Source: Aquilaria yunnanensis (taxonomy: Eukaryota > Streptophyta > Magnoliopsida > Malvales > Thymelaeaceae). From it: a DNA stretch of 64,000 nucleotides. Made by a program: the position numbers and the translations under genes. Under the pieces are notes generated by a model that did not search any database, was not told the origin of the DNA, and was given only the letters and a program-made list of their open reading frames with translations. Shown here piece by piece: positions 20,282-30,889 of the stretch (the stretch's first letter is position 1; every line of letters starts with the position of its first letter). The stretch spans positions 29,511,501 through 29,575,500 of the forward strand of contig CM077599.1 in the NCBI GenBank assembly GCA_039654915.1. Reading direction: 5' to 3'.

Positions 20282-20300
20282 TCCCCGGCAACGGTGTCAA
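20282..20300 (-). other. Primer-binding site of element 2
   Basis: The minus strand reads TTGACACCGTTGCCGGGGA shortly after the LTR B end. It differs at a few positions from the TGGCGCCGTTGCCGGGGA site complementary to tRNA-Asp that is known in Athila/Tat elements. Element 4 has a similar site. Confidence 0.7.
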
Positions 20301-21010
20301 AAACTTGCTACACTTTAGCAGTTGTAACCCAAGTGTAGGTTGTCACAAGTAATAAAATCTCGGAAGTCCAAGTGTAAAACTATGAGGAAGTGAATTAATA
20401 AATATAAGTTATGGATTTTTTTATAAAGAAAGTTTTGGTGTAAAGTGTGAATAAGTTTTGATTAAAACTCAAATTCGAATAAAATAGCTAAGGTTAAAGG
20501 ATCCACTTTTAGTATATCAGTTATGATTAATTTTAGCCCATCTTGCCACTTAACTGGAATCCACATATAAAAAGGGTTCCAGTTGGGAATTTATAATCAA
20601 ATTTCAGAAATGTTAGGCATGAGTTAATATTAGCTTTTATTGATCTTATAATGCCAATACTTGTAAATGGGTTCAAGTATCCATGTTGCCAACCTTTGAC
20701 CACAATAACTCAAGATTCCAATATAGCTAGCATAGCCATGTTCTACAGAGAGAATCAAGTAGCTTTTGTACCAATGATCGACGATGGTGAATCAAGATTC
20801 CCACTTAAAAATGAGGGTGGTTAAATCGATTAAGAAAGTAGATGCCGTTAACGTTATGATCCATTTAAATCAGCCATAACCTTTATACCAAAAATTTTAC
20901 CCTTTCACATTAGCAAAAGAAAAATTAGTTAGCCATGATAAGAGTAAACAACATAAATAAAGATGAAATAAACTTAGATTGAAATATCAAAGTAAGAACA
21001 AGAAGAAAAC

Positions 21011-22576
21011 TGGTTGGTTGTCGAGACCGCCAAAAATAATTCTGATATCTCTAACAACTCAGAATAAATAAATTTGTAGTATAGCTATGGAAACCAGGTC
21101 GAATCCCAAAGGAAATTTTTTTACTGAAGGCTTCCTATTATAAAACTGAAATAAAAGATTGGGGGGTTCCTTCAATTAAAAGCTGAAATAAATTAACTGT
21201 AAAATCAAAACGAAATTAACCAATACTAAAAACGCTCAGTTCAGAGTTAATTATCCATTCCAATCACACAGTTGATTATCGAAAGAAAATATTTCTTTAA
21301 TCCAAGTAAATAAACAGGACTCTCTTTAAAGCTAAAAAGAACCCTAAAAATTCAGCAGTAAAATTAATCAGAAAAGCTTCAGATTAATTTCTTAATTTTG
21401 AGTAACCAGATATTGAAAACCAATTTCTAATTATCTCAAAATCAGCATTAAGATCAATGAACCAAAAAGTTTATTCCAGATAACAATCCAAAAGCTTGAA
21501 CAATTTAACCTGTCTTACTTCTTCGTATGAACTAACCAGAAATAAAAGCAATCTCCAATCAATTCACTTGCTTCTAATTGAATTCTTCACTTAAGCGGTT
21601 GAAAGAAAATCAAGCAAATTTGCAATTGCAGAACCAATTCAACAAGCGAGAACAGGAAAATTAATTGCAGTAAATCTGAACAACAAAGAAGTAAATAATT
21701 GAAATTAAAGAAAGTTTAAGCAAGAAAAATCAATCCTCACAATCGGTGTTGGTGATGGAAATCGTCCCTAGAACTGAATCAGAAAATTACTCAGCCATCA
21801 TCGAGAGAAAAATAAAGAAGAATAAAAGAAACTAAAACTAGAATTACGAAAAAACGGAGAGCTCCCTTCGTATGCGGCAGCCACGCTTTTAAAAACCAAA
21901 GAAATCTAAAACCTATGGATAAACTCAAAAAAACTCCCTAAAATTTCTACATTATTACAAAAGTACCCCAAACAAATAAAAAGATTCAAAATAACTATAA
22001 GGTTTCAAAGTTGTCAGCCAAGCAATGCTCCAGAACAGCAACAGTAACTTCAAGCTGATATTCGACCTTGATGCAGCCATTATTCCTCAAAAATCAAAGC
22101 ATAAACGTTGTAGGTCTATTTCGTAGCTTCAAAACGACACCTGAATCGCATAAAACGGACAACTACAGCCAAAGATATGCCCAAAATACTACAGCTGCTT
22201 TTGAACCGGCGGTGACTCGTAAATCGCGACTTTGAAGCCGAATTTGACCCTTTTAACGTGCAAACTGGGTTTGATGGTCTGAATGTGATTTGTAGTTCCA
22301 GATGTTAGCTTTCCAATGAATCAAGAATCACTTCATTCCGATCTCTGTAGCTCAAGATATAATTTTTTCTACCGGAACATCACCAATCTGTTAATATCCT
22401 GAAAGAGCACAACCAAATTAAAACTTGTAAAATGGCAAATTAAATTCACTTTCAATCAATTAAATCCAGATATGTTCTATGCTACAAAACATAACCAAAA
22501 TATATATTTAAGATTCAAAACATATTAAAACATACTAAATATGAGAGAAATAAATATAATAAATATAAGCTTATCA
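21011..22576 (-). mobile_element. Solo LTR of the element-4 family
   Basis: It runs TGGTTGGTTGTCGAGACC.. to ..AAGCTTATCA and is flanked by a perfect 5-bp duplication AAAAC (21006-21010 and 22577-22581). It is the reverse complement of LTRs like those at 47936-49455 and 53139-54660. It remains after LTR-LTR recombination removed an insertion. Confidence 0.9.
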
Positions 22577-23081
22577 AAAACAGTTTGAACAAAGCTTCAA
22601 GATTAAAAACAAGTATAGAACCCAAGAAGAAAAAACTAACTTTTATACAAGAACTCTAAAATGGACTAAGAACAAGCTTAATTTCATCCTCCCCCAAGCT
22701 GCCTATTTATAGAGACTTGGGGTGGGTGAAATAGTAAAAGGGTAGTTGGAATAATAAATGGTAGGTGAAAACAAGTCAACAAAGGTGGCTCAAATTTCTT
22801 TTAAATTTTTGACTACCACACACATTTATTTAGCTCTTTCTCAAAGCCCGCAATTTGTAGATTCTTTAGCTTCGAAATGATAACTTGATCGTTGAAAACT
22901 GATGTCTATAGCCTAAGTTATGATTTTTTTACTAAAATTTCTCTTTAGCCCATGGCAGTACAAATGGTCTTATTTATAACCAGATTTTGGCAATGAAAAT
23001 GATCAAACTGGCTCTCGGCATATAAAGGAGAGTTGATGATCTATGTGTTAGCTTTTGGATGATTTGGAATCAATCAATTCT

Positions 23082-24258
23082 GGGGTAAATTATACCCGCT
23101 ACTCTAAACCTTTAATTATTGTTTCACTTCAAACCCTAACCTTCACTTTGCTTGTACTGTATCCCTAACTTCAATAAAACGTTTCATTTTGGCCCCTTTT
23201 TGGACGAAAATAGTTATCTCAAACGGAAAAAGCCACATCAACAAATTATTGTAGGGGAAAAACTCTTATTTTAACCCCTATAAAAAAAACCCTTTTCCAA
23301 AAAAGCCTCAAAACTTTTAAATCTAACAAAAATATAGGCCAACCTCTTCTAGTTCTCCTTCATCTTCGGCGGGCCCCATCTTTGACCTCCCTCTCCGCCA
23401 ACCCTATCTCCAGCCTTCCTTTCCTTCCATCTCTAGCCTCCCCCTTCCTTCGTCTCCTCTGTCTCCTCCATCTCCGCCCTTCACTCACCCATCCCCACTG
23501 CCAAGCACTTCCCTCACTTATCCCGGTCGCCACTCACCATCCTGACTCCCTCACCCATCCCGGCTACCACTCACCATCCCGACTTCCTCACCGATCCCCG
23601 CTAGCAGTCACCGTCCCAACTCCCTCACCAATCCCAGTCACCACTCACCATCATGACTTTGCCTGCGTTTCCATTTAATCCATCGCTTCTCCACCAACAA
23701 TTTCATCTAATCCATCGTAATCCGTTGCAATTCATACGGAATTGGCAATGGCATTCGGCTCTAGTGGTGAAGACGATTCAACCACGAGTTGGCAATGCCA
23801 TTCAGTGGCGAGTGGACGACAGCCGAGAGTTGCGACTCAAGACCGAGCTCGATTCCGTCACAAGAAAGAGGCTTAATTTGTGAAAGGGAAGCCCAATTAA
23901 TCACCCTTACCATGGAGACAAGGCCGAAGAGGGATGAGAAATAGGAAAGGGTTTGCTGAAGAGGGAGGCAGTTGAGATTGGGAATGCCGGAGAGGGAGGA
24001 AAGGGTTGGTCGGAGAAAGTTTTAAAGATTGTTGTTAAATTTAAAAATTTCAAGGTTTTTTTGGCAACTAGGATTTTTACATGGGTCAAAACAAGCATTT
24101 TCCCTACAGTAATCTGTTGATGTGACTTTTTCCATCTGAAATAACAATTTTTTTTAAAAGGGGGTAAAAATGAAATGTTTTATTGAGGTTAGGGATACGA
24201 TACAAGCAAAGTAAAGGTTAAGGTTAGAAGTGAAACAATAATTAAAGGTTAGTAATCC
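23082..24258. mobile_element. TIR transposon with GC-rich internal payload (MULE-like, non-autonomous)
   Basis: Imperfect inverted repeats of about 100 bp bound it: left 23082-23190, right about 24160-24258, sharing AACCTTTAATTATTGTTTCA and a CTTTGCTTGTA..GTATCCCTAAC block. The right outer end is truncated relative to the left GGGGTAAATTATACCC. Inside, 23370-23650 is C-rich with Pro/Ser/His-rich open frames that look like low-complexity captured DNA. Target duplications are not evident because the right end is eroded. Confidence 0.55.
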
Positions 24259-25057
24259 ACGTATGAACAGTGAAACATCATCAACAGTAACTTTGTGTAT
24301 GAACAATAAATATGTATATGAACAATAAATATGCATGAATAATAACTCGGTGGAATAATTGCTCAAATTAGAGAAATTAATCATACTCAAAGTGTATAAT
24401 GATGATTTAAACTCTTAAGAGCTATACACTTATGATTATTTATCACACCCCTAAACCAAGTTCTTACTAGTTCCTAGAAAGTGCAACCTAAGAAAAATAG
24501 ACAACACATAATCTAACAACTCACGGCACATCATGCTATGAATATATAACCCTTGTGAACTTGACTTGAAAGTAATTAATGAAAGAAGAAAAAGTTAAGT
24601 CCTTGTTACCAAAGGTAAATGATCAATTCCTAAGTGTTTGCACTTATTTTAAGGTGGGTTTTTGTATTTCTTAATCTAGAGCTTGAAATGGGATCCAACT
24701 TCACCCCTATTAGATTCCCAAAAAGGACTGCATGTAAATGTAAATCCAATGGTCTTTATATAAGGTTGTCATGAGGCTGGGTTTGGTGAAAGTGGGAATC
24801 AGATGAAAGCTTTTTTAATGGTGGAGTTTAAGAGAACTAACAATGCAATCAACAATAAATATGGGCACCTAAAACACTAAATACCCAAAATCTCCCAAAT
24901 CAACTCTAATCTCCCAAGTCTCTAAGACACAATTTTGTATCAACATATGAGTTTAGAGAACAAATATGGTTGAGTTTTAAACTTATTGAATTTAACACGT
25001 TTTTCTTCTTTTTTTTTCACCTTTTTTTATTCTTTTTTTTTTCACTTTTTTTTTTTA

Positions 25058-25323
25058 CTCCATCCGTTTCAAAATAGTTGTGCTCCTTTGACTTGCACAA
25101 ATATGGTATTTCTTCCTTGCTCCAAAATTATCCCCCATGATTATGTGTTTACTTGTCAGAAAAAGATCGAAGAAGATGTCTTTGACATGTACTTAAACAA
25201 GGGTCCCACATAGGTATTTTTGTGAATGGGCATATATAATTTTACATGAAAAAGAAATGGACCAACTATTTTTTTTTTAGATTGCCATAAAAGAAAAAGA
25301 GGCCAAGTACTATGAGACGGAAG

Positions 25324-25327
<4 letters not shown>
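25058..25327. mobile_element. Stowaway-like MITE
   Basis: The ends CTCCATCCGTTTCA and TGAGACGGAAGAAG form imperfect terminal inverted repeats flanked by TA (25056-25057 and 25328-25329). There is no coding capacity. Confidence 0.7.

Positions 25328-25400
<73 letters not shown>
25328..25400. repeat. (TTA)n microsatellite
   Basis: About 24 uninterrupted TTA units follow the MITE directly. Slippage is likely to make it polymorphic. Confidence 0.95.
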
Positions 25401-25401
<1 letters not shown>

Positions 25402-26650
25402 TTTATTTTGTGAGGGCTTTTTCATATGGTCTCGCTTTTGCCTTTTTCTACAAGAAATAATAAATTAAAATTCATTTAAAACTCAACCATCCAATGATAT
25501 GCACTCAATTTTATCATTCAAGCTCAACTCACCCCAAACCTTCCATTATGACAAAAAGCAACCTAACATATCCTAAAGTACACCTATACATTTATTCTTT
25601 ATTTTGTTGAAAACAACACATTCATTTTAATTCTCTAATGCCCAAAATCATATAAGCATCACATAAGCATTGTTAGTTCCAAATACAATAAAGAATCAAA
25701 ATGAAGTGGAAACGGTTAAACATGCAGGGTTCAAACAAAGAATTAGGCTATAAGGCTCAAAGAGGCTCACTAAGGGATAATGTACAAGGTTAGCCTTTTG
25801 GTAAGTGGTTAGCCATAAAATGCCATCTTCGTCATTAAATTTATATACAATAAGCGAGGTTGCAGAGGTCCTTAAGGTCACCTATCTAAGCAAGGCCTAG
25901 CTCAAAACACAAAGTAAGCACTCTCAACAAAGAAATTCTCTCATCCTAATAAAAACTAAGGGCTCAAAAGTGCTCATTGGGTTATTTATTTTCCTTAGGT
26001 AACAAGCAACATACTTTAACTACTTTAAAAAATTAACAATCATTTCAAGTTTACAAGATATATATCCAATGATGATATTTCCATGAGTTGGGTTCCTAAA
26101 TGCAAACAAACAACCTAAATTTATGTTAAATGTTCCTAAATGCAACTATTTACACTTGCAAAAAAAATGTTATGTCTATCGTACAAAATAGGATGTGTCT
26201 TAAGAGTTAAAATTACTCCTTACTTAGCCATCCTAAACTAAGAGCTTTATCTAATGGTTTTAATATCAGCATGGCAAAAACTACCCTAAAAGAAAAAAAA
26301 ATCATGTGCCAACTATCCCTCCCCCCAACCAGATTAAGACATTGTCTCCAATGTCAAAATATAAATAAGAAGAGTGAAGAAGAAATTACCTGAAATGGTA
26401 GTTATTGAACATGAAAACCCTGAAATAACTTAAACCAAAATAAAAAAAATGCTGATAGTAAAACTAAAAGACATGATAAACAGATCCACAAGTGTAGATT
26501 GCTCTCTTCTACAGCGCTTAATCACTTATTAAGATTGACAGCCTATAAAGGAAAAAAATAACAAAAATAAAATAACATGTATGTATAGTAGTTGTGATTA
26601 TGACTCACATCTTCATCTAGTTTTACGTCCAATAACAGCATCAACGCCTT

Positions 26651-27210
26651 CTATGAGTGGGGGATTTGCTTCCCATCCAGTTTTCTTACAAATTGGAAAA
26701 TAGGGTCTTTTGAAGTCAAATTCCCAAGACCTGAACGCTCTTGTTCTGTATGAAAAATACTCCATAAATCAAGAAGTTCATTTTGCACTAATCCACAAGA
26801 ATGTGTCTCAAGAGTCAATCGAATATCATCCAAAGAATCCTTACTCAGGTCATTCTTAATGAATTGTATTTTATCTTCTCGATTGTCGGACACCATCCCT
26901 AAAGAACAATATCTAGTATTACAAGTCCGTCGACCATATTTGTAACAGACTTGTAACCTTTTTGCTCTTCGCTTGCTCTTCGTGTTTTGGCATAAGAGCT
27001 TTTGCCTAAACCAGGCATGTAGGATACAAATGAATTTGGGATTTCATCAGCCAAACGGACCTTAGCTTCAATTAACCAACGTAAATCTCCAGGAATACCA
27101 TTATGCATCAAAACTCTTAATCTTTAACATCTAACTGGATAAATCTCTTTAAGAACATTTATTGGGAGAGAGGGAAAATATTTTTGCAAAGTAGAAAGAA
27201 CATAATCCAT
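26651..27210 (-). pseudogene. NABP-like pseudogene in element 3
   Basis: The copy retains the ATG at 27210 and the stop at 26651-26653. Its span is 560 bp, exactly 11 bp longer than the intact 549-bp genes. The extra bases are a tandem duplication of an 11-bp CGAAGAGCAAG unit in the basic cluster (near 26970), which shifts the frame. A second lesion turns codon 29 (Glu in copy 1) into TAA, and two cysteines of the finger are replaced by tyrosine. It is therefore recently dead and better preserved than the copy at 16744. It is closest to copy 1 around the central region. Confidence 0.85.
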
Positions 27211-27324
27211 TTTTTAGAAGAAATTAAGAGAAAGGAGAGTGAAATTAGTTATTATGGGAAACTGAAATAACTGACTTGAAGGCCACGGAGTACTGTATCC
27301 GCCACTTAACCAGGAACAAGATTT

Positions 27325-27600
27325 AGCATTACCTTCCAAGTTTATTATACGTGAACAAATTAAAGGATTAATGCCCTTTATGTCCTTTAATGTCCATTCA
27401 ATTGCACTTTTATGTCTCTTAAGTAACTCAATCAATTTACCTTCTTGCTTGAATGTGGGAGTAGATGAAATTACCACTGGATAAGAGGAATTCCTCCAAG
27501 GAATGCATACTTTAATTCTAAGGGCTTCAACTCTGGTGTGAGTATTTTATCTTGCTTTTCAACGTTAGGTTGTCCTAACTCCTCAAATTTTGGTTTCTAA
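27325..27600 (-). pseudogene. Reverse transcriptase N-terminal fragment of element 3
   Basis: The minus strand reads KLIELLKRHKSAIEWTLKDI and GINPLICSRIINL, matching the fragment at 17382-17640. It breaks at the same codon before the NABP leader, whose TTCCTGGTTAAGTGGCGG start is still intact here. Confidence 0.85.
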
Positions 27601-27740
27601 TATGTGTTTCCTTCCACCTGTAAAGAATCAAGCAACGTACATATGTTAGAAATATCCTAATCCATTTGCATAATCAATTCAAATGAATTAACCAGACAAT
27701 TTTTCAAATGATCAGAGATACTCCCTTCTTGGATATAGTT

Positions 27741-28471
27741 TGGTGAATATTCATATCATAGATTCAAAGAAATAGCCTTTTTTTGTCCTCCCTCCGAGTT
27801 GCCTATTTATAGAGTCTTGAGGTAGGTGGAATAGTAAAAGGTAGGTAAATACAAATCAACAAACACAGGCTAAAAATTCTTTTAATTTTTTGACCACCAT
27901 ATGCATTGATTTAGCTATTCCTCAAAGCATGAGATTTGTAGATCTCTTCTTTAACTTCAAAACGATAGCTTGATCATTCAAAACTGATATTTGTAGCTCA
28001 AGTTATGATTTTTCTACCAAAATTGCTCTTCAACACACAGCAAAACAGATGATCTCATTTATAATTAGATTTCGGCAATAAAAATGAACAAACTTGCTCT
28101 GAGCATCTAAAGAAGAGTTGAAGATCTATGTGTTGGCTTTCATATCAATTTGGAATTAAATAATTCTAACATCTACAGCTCCAGATATCATTTTTCTCGT
28201 GAAGGATTACCAAGCGATGATTTTATCTACCTACATAAAAAAATTTATTTAATATATTTTATAAATACAGATGAATAGTAACCCCAGCATATGAACAGTA
28301 GCCATTTATGAACAGTAAAATGTGGTGAACAGTAACTCCGTGTATGAACAATAAATACGCTTGAATAGTAACCCGGTGGAATAATTGCTCAAATTAGGGA
28401 CATTAATCATACTCAAAGTGTATAATGATGATTTAAACCCTTAAGAGCTATACACTTATGAGTATTCATCA
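27741..28471 (-). repeat. LTR C, truncated
   Basis: It matches about half of LTR A, from the TTGCCTATTTATAGAG segment to the end ..GAGTATTCATCA. The missing half was lost together with gag and protease. Confidence 0.7.
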
Positions 28472-29144
28472 ACTTTAAAAGCCTTCATAGTAGTAACATC
28501 CCAACCACTTCTAGGCTACCACGTGTCCCATAACTTTTGGGCAATTTTAAAATGCATAGCACTTTTTCCCCTCTATTTCACTTTAGGGGGCTATCAATAT
28601 CATATTTGGCTTAGGTCCACCATTCTAGCAATCAATTGAAAGCATTCTTATGGGTTGGTGCATTGGATGCATTCTCATATGTCAACCCAGCATTAATTGC
28701 TGGAATTAATGGTAGAGTTCAAGTCTTCAAGGAGGAATGAGATCCCCCAACTGGTAGATTTTAGTATGAGAAAGCACGAATTTCATTCCTTGGCAAACAC
28801 ATAGTTCAGCCTATAATAGACTAATCGTGGAAACCTTCTAGAATGTCCATTCTCTTTATTGGATCCCTTATGCTCATCTTAGGCCACCACTCATGACTTA
28901 GATATTGGATGTTTTTCCCCAGACGCAAAACTCTAGGGTCTCTAACATTATCTTTGTTTTAGATCTAGCTTGTATCAATAATTTCCTTCATCTTCACCAA
29001 ATATCATTAATAATTTTGAGTTTGATGTCTTTGTGTGTAGGATACTAACCCACTTGAAAGCCGACCAAGCTGTTGAGGTCTGGATTTGTTATCACAATAG
29101 GAATCAAAACATGTTGTCAAGTAATTGTTGGCTTTAATTTGATA
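28472..29144. other. Unassigned intergenic DNA
   Basis: No ORF of note, no repeat shared with the rest of the window and no RNA gene was recognised. It ends at the target site of the Ogre-like element. Confidence 0.5.
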
Positions 29145-29149
29145 AGGTG

Positions 29150-30869
29150 TGTAGCAACGTGATTTGTAGGAGTCACCACCAATCAGTTTTCCTAGGTCGA
29201 TTGGATACCTGAAAAATGGTCTGCGAGAGATTCTAAGATCGTGAGTCGGTTACGCTAAAATAACCCTATTAAAGCGCCCGAGAATTGGTACCATGGGGTT
29301 TAGTTTTATCTTTTCCTAACCATTTATTTCTTGACATAATCTTTGATTTAAAGTGATTCTTATGGATTTTATTTAATTTTTAATTTCAAACCGGGGATCT
29401 TATCAAACCAACCGAATATGGAACAAATAATCCGTCTCGGGATTTTATCAAACCAACAAGAACGGACATCCTGAAAAATAAATGCCAAGTACTAAAAATA
29501 TAAAAAGAGTTATCTTCATTTGATTTCTTGCTAATGTCTAGATAATGAGAAAAATAAATAAAATCTAAGCAATTAAAAAAAATTAATTATTATTTATTCT
29601 AAGACACATTATGAGATCCTAAAACCAAATTGCATAATCCCAAAGTTAGTTAATAAAAATAAAAGATGACTGAGGTAATTTAAGAAAATAAAATAGAATA
29701 AACTTGCTGTCAGTGATTGATCTGCAAATAGAAGAACGTTAGTGACTCAGATGAATAAAACAAATAAATCCAGGGGCTAAACGAGGGTTATACTAAAAAG
29801 AAGGTGAAATTGAATTGAATCTGGGTCACAGGTCGGGTTTTGGCTAGCAAAACGGGTCACGAATCATCAGAGAGGGAGAAGGGCAACGGTGGAGCATGAA
29901 CGGCGGCCTTGGGACCAGGAGGATGACTCTGGCGGTGTCGACGATGATGGCGGAGGAGCTGCGATGGGCCGGCGGTTTCGGGGTGACTGGAGCAGTGGCG
30001 TGACGGGCTGGGCAGGGAGCCCAGTGCAAGGGACGGCGGCGTCGGGCTAGAAGGGGTTGACGGAGAGACGACGGAGAAGGGTGGTCGACGAACGGGAGAG
30101 GAAGACGAAGGCTTGAGCCTGGAAGACGACAAGTGACGGAGGGGAAGGGTGGCGGCGCAATAGGGGAGAAGTTTAGGGTTTCTGGGAAGAAGGGAGGAGA
30201 GGCAGGGTTTAGAGTTGCAGTTTTCCCTTTTTCGGGATTGGGAGCTTAGGGCTTCGTCTGTCCCTGTTTTTCGAGCCACTAGTGTCACATATTTATACTA
30301 GGAAGTCCTAGGCGAGATTAACTAGGTTGTCCTAGTTTAAAACTGATCCAAATTCAATTTTAAAGAGTTTTGGTAAAAATGCTAATTGAAGTCCAGAAGA
30401 ACTCTTAATCTGCTGTTTCGCCCCAAACTCTATTCGAATTTCCAATTTCACTCAATACTTCTTTAATCTGTCAATTAAGCCCAAAACTTTGCCAAAATCA
30501 CCAGATTTTCCTAGAACTTCAGGATTTCGCCAGATTTTCGCCAAACTCTCAATTTTTGACAGATTTACCTCAATTTTCCAATTTTGACAGATTAACCCCA
30601 AACTTTCAACTTTTGCTAAAAACTTTCTAAAAATCCCCAATTTCCTCCTAAACTTTCTTTTTTGCCCAAATTGACCCTACAACACTTTTAGGACTCCAAA
30701 TTAGTACCTAAACTAAATTAACTCCTATTTTTACCCTAGATGATCAAAAAAACCAAAAATTACCTGAAAGACTAAAATGCCCCTATAAAAATCAAAATGC
30801 TCCTAAACTAATTTTCCGAACCTAAAAATTAAACAAAAGTCAGTGCCCGGACAAAATTGGGTGTCAACA
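29150..30869 (-). repeat. 3' LTR
   Basis: It is 1,720 bp long; on the plus strand it runs TGTAGCAACGTG.. to ..GGGTGTCAACA. It differs from the other LTR by few substitutions and lacks a 7-bp insertion found there near 39460. A TATA box on the minus strand (TATAAATA near 30297-30290) is followed by a GC-rich tract at 30190-29870. Confidence 0.93.
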
Positions 30870-30882
30870 GCTGCCCCCCTTT
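30870..30882 (-). other. Polypurine tract
   Basis: The minus strand reads AAAGGGGGGCAGC directly before the 3' LTR start TGTTGACACCC, identical to 9381-9393. Confidence 0.88.
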
Positions 30883-30889
30883 GCATGTC

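Larger units (their letters stand above)
13877..24445 (-). mobile_element. Athila-like Ty3/gypsy element with a captured NABP pseudogene (element 2)
   Basis: In minus-strand order: 5' LTR B (24445-20306, itself interrupted), primer-binding site, decayed gag, protease fragment, N-terminal piece of reverse transcriptase, NABP pseudogene, a GGGGGAGGG-type purine tract (16402-16420), non-coding DNA, PPT and 3' LTR A (15368-13877). Most of pol is missing and every coding part has stops. No matching target duplication was found at the outer ends, consistent with the tandem arrangement with element 3. Confidence 0.8.
20306..24445 (-). repeat. LTR B, shared by elements 2 and 3, with two nested insertions
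   Basis: Outer parts (20306-21010, 22577-23081, 24259-24445) match LTR A in order. It has a PBS at its left border and a PPT at its right border, so it serves as 5' LTR of element 2 and 3' LTR of element 3. It is interrupted by a solo LTR (21011-22576) and a TIR element (23082-24258). Confidence 0.8.
24446..26650 (-). other. 3' non-coding region of element 3, with a MITE and a microsatellite
   Basis: No gene is seen. It contains a Stowaway-like MITE, a TTA microsatellite and a purine tract on the minus strand near 26313-26330. A block at 26190-26520 is shared with the 3' region of element 2 and with 7365-7610. Confidence 0.5.
24446..28471 (-). mobile_element. Second Athila-like element with an NABP pseudogene (element 3), truncated
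   Basis: In minus-strand order: truncated LTR C (28471-27741), RT N-terminal fragment, NABP pseudogene, purine tract, non-coding DNA, and PPT next to LTR B. A deletion joins the internal region (27740) straight to LTR C, removing gag, protease and part of the LTR. With element 2 it forms an LTR-internal-LTR-internal-LTR array. Confidence 0.75.

Noticed and set aside
23382..23883. Pro/His-rich plus-strand ORFs inside the TIR element
   Set aside because: Simple-sequence composition with CACTCACCATCC-type repeats; treated as transposon payload, not as a gene.
25156..25425. Minus-strand ORF with a long isoleucine run
   Set aside because: It is the translated (TTA)n microsatellite plus MITE sequence.
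29844..30288. Pro/Ser-rich minus-strand ORFs in the LTR, repeated at 39156-39479
   Set aside because: They lie in the U5/leader of the LTR; the 7-bp insertion in the other copy shifts the frame, so the protein is not maintained.
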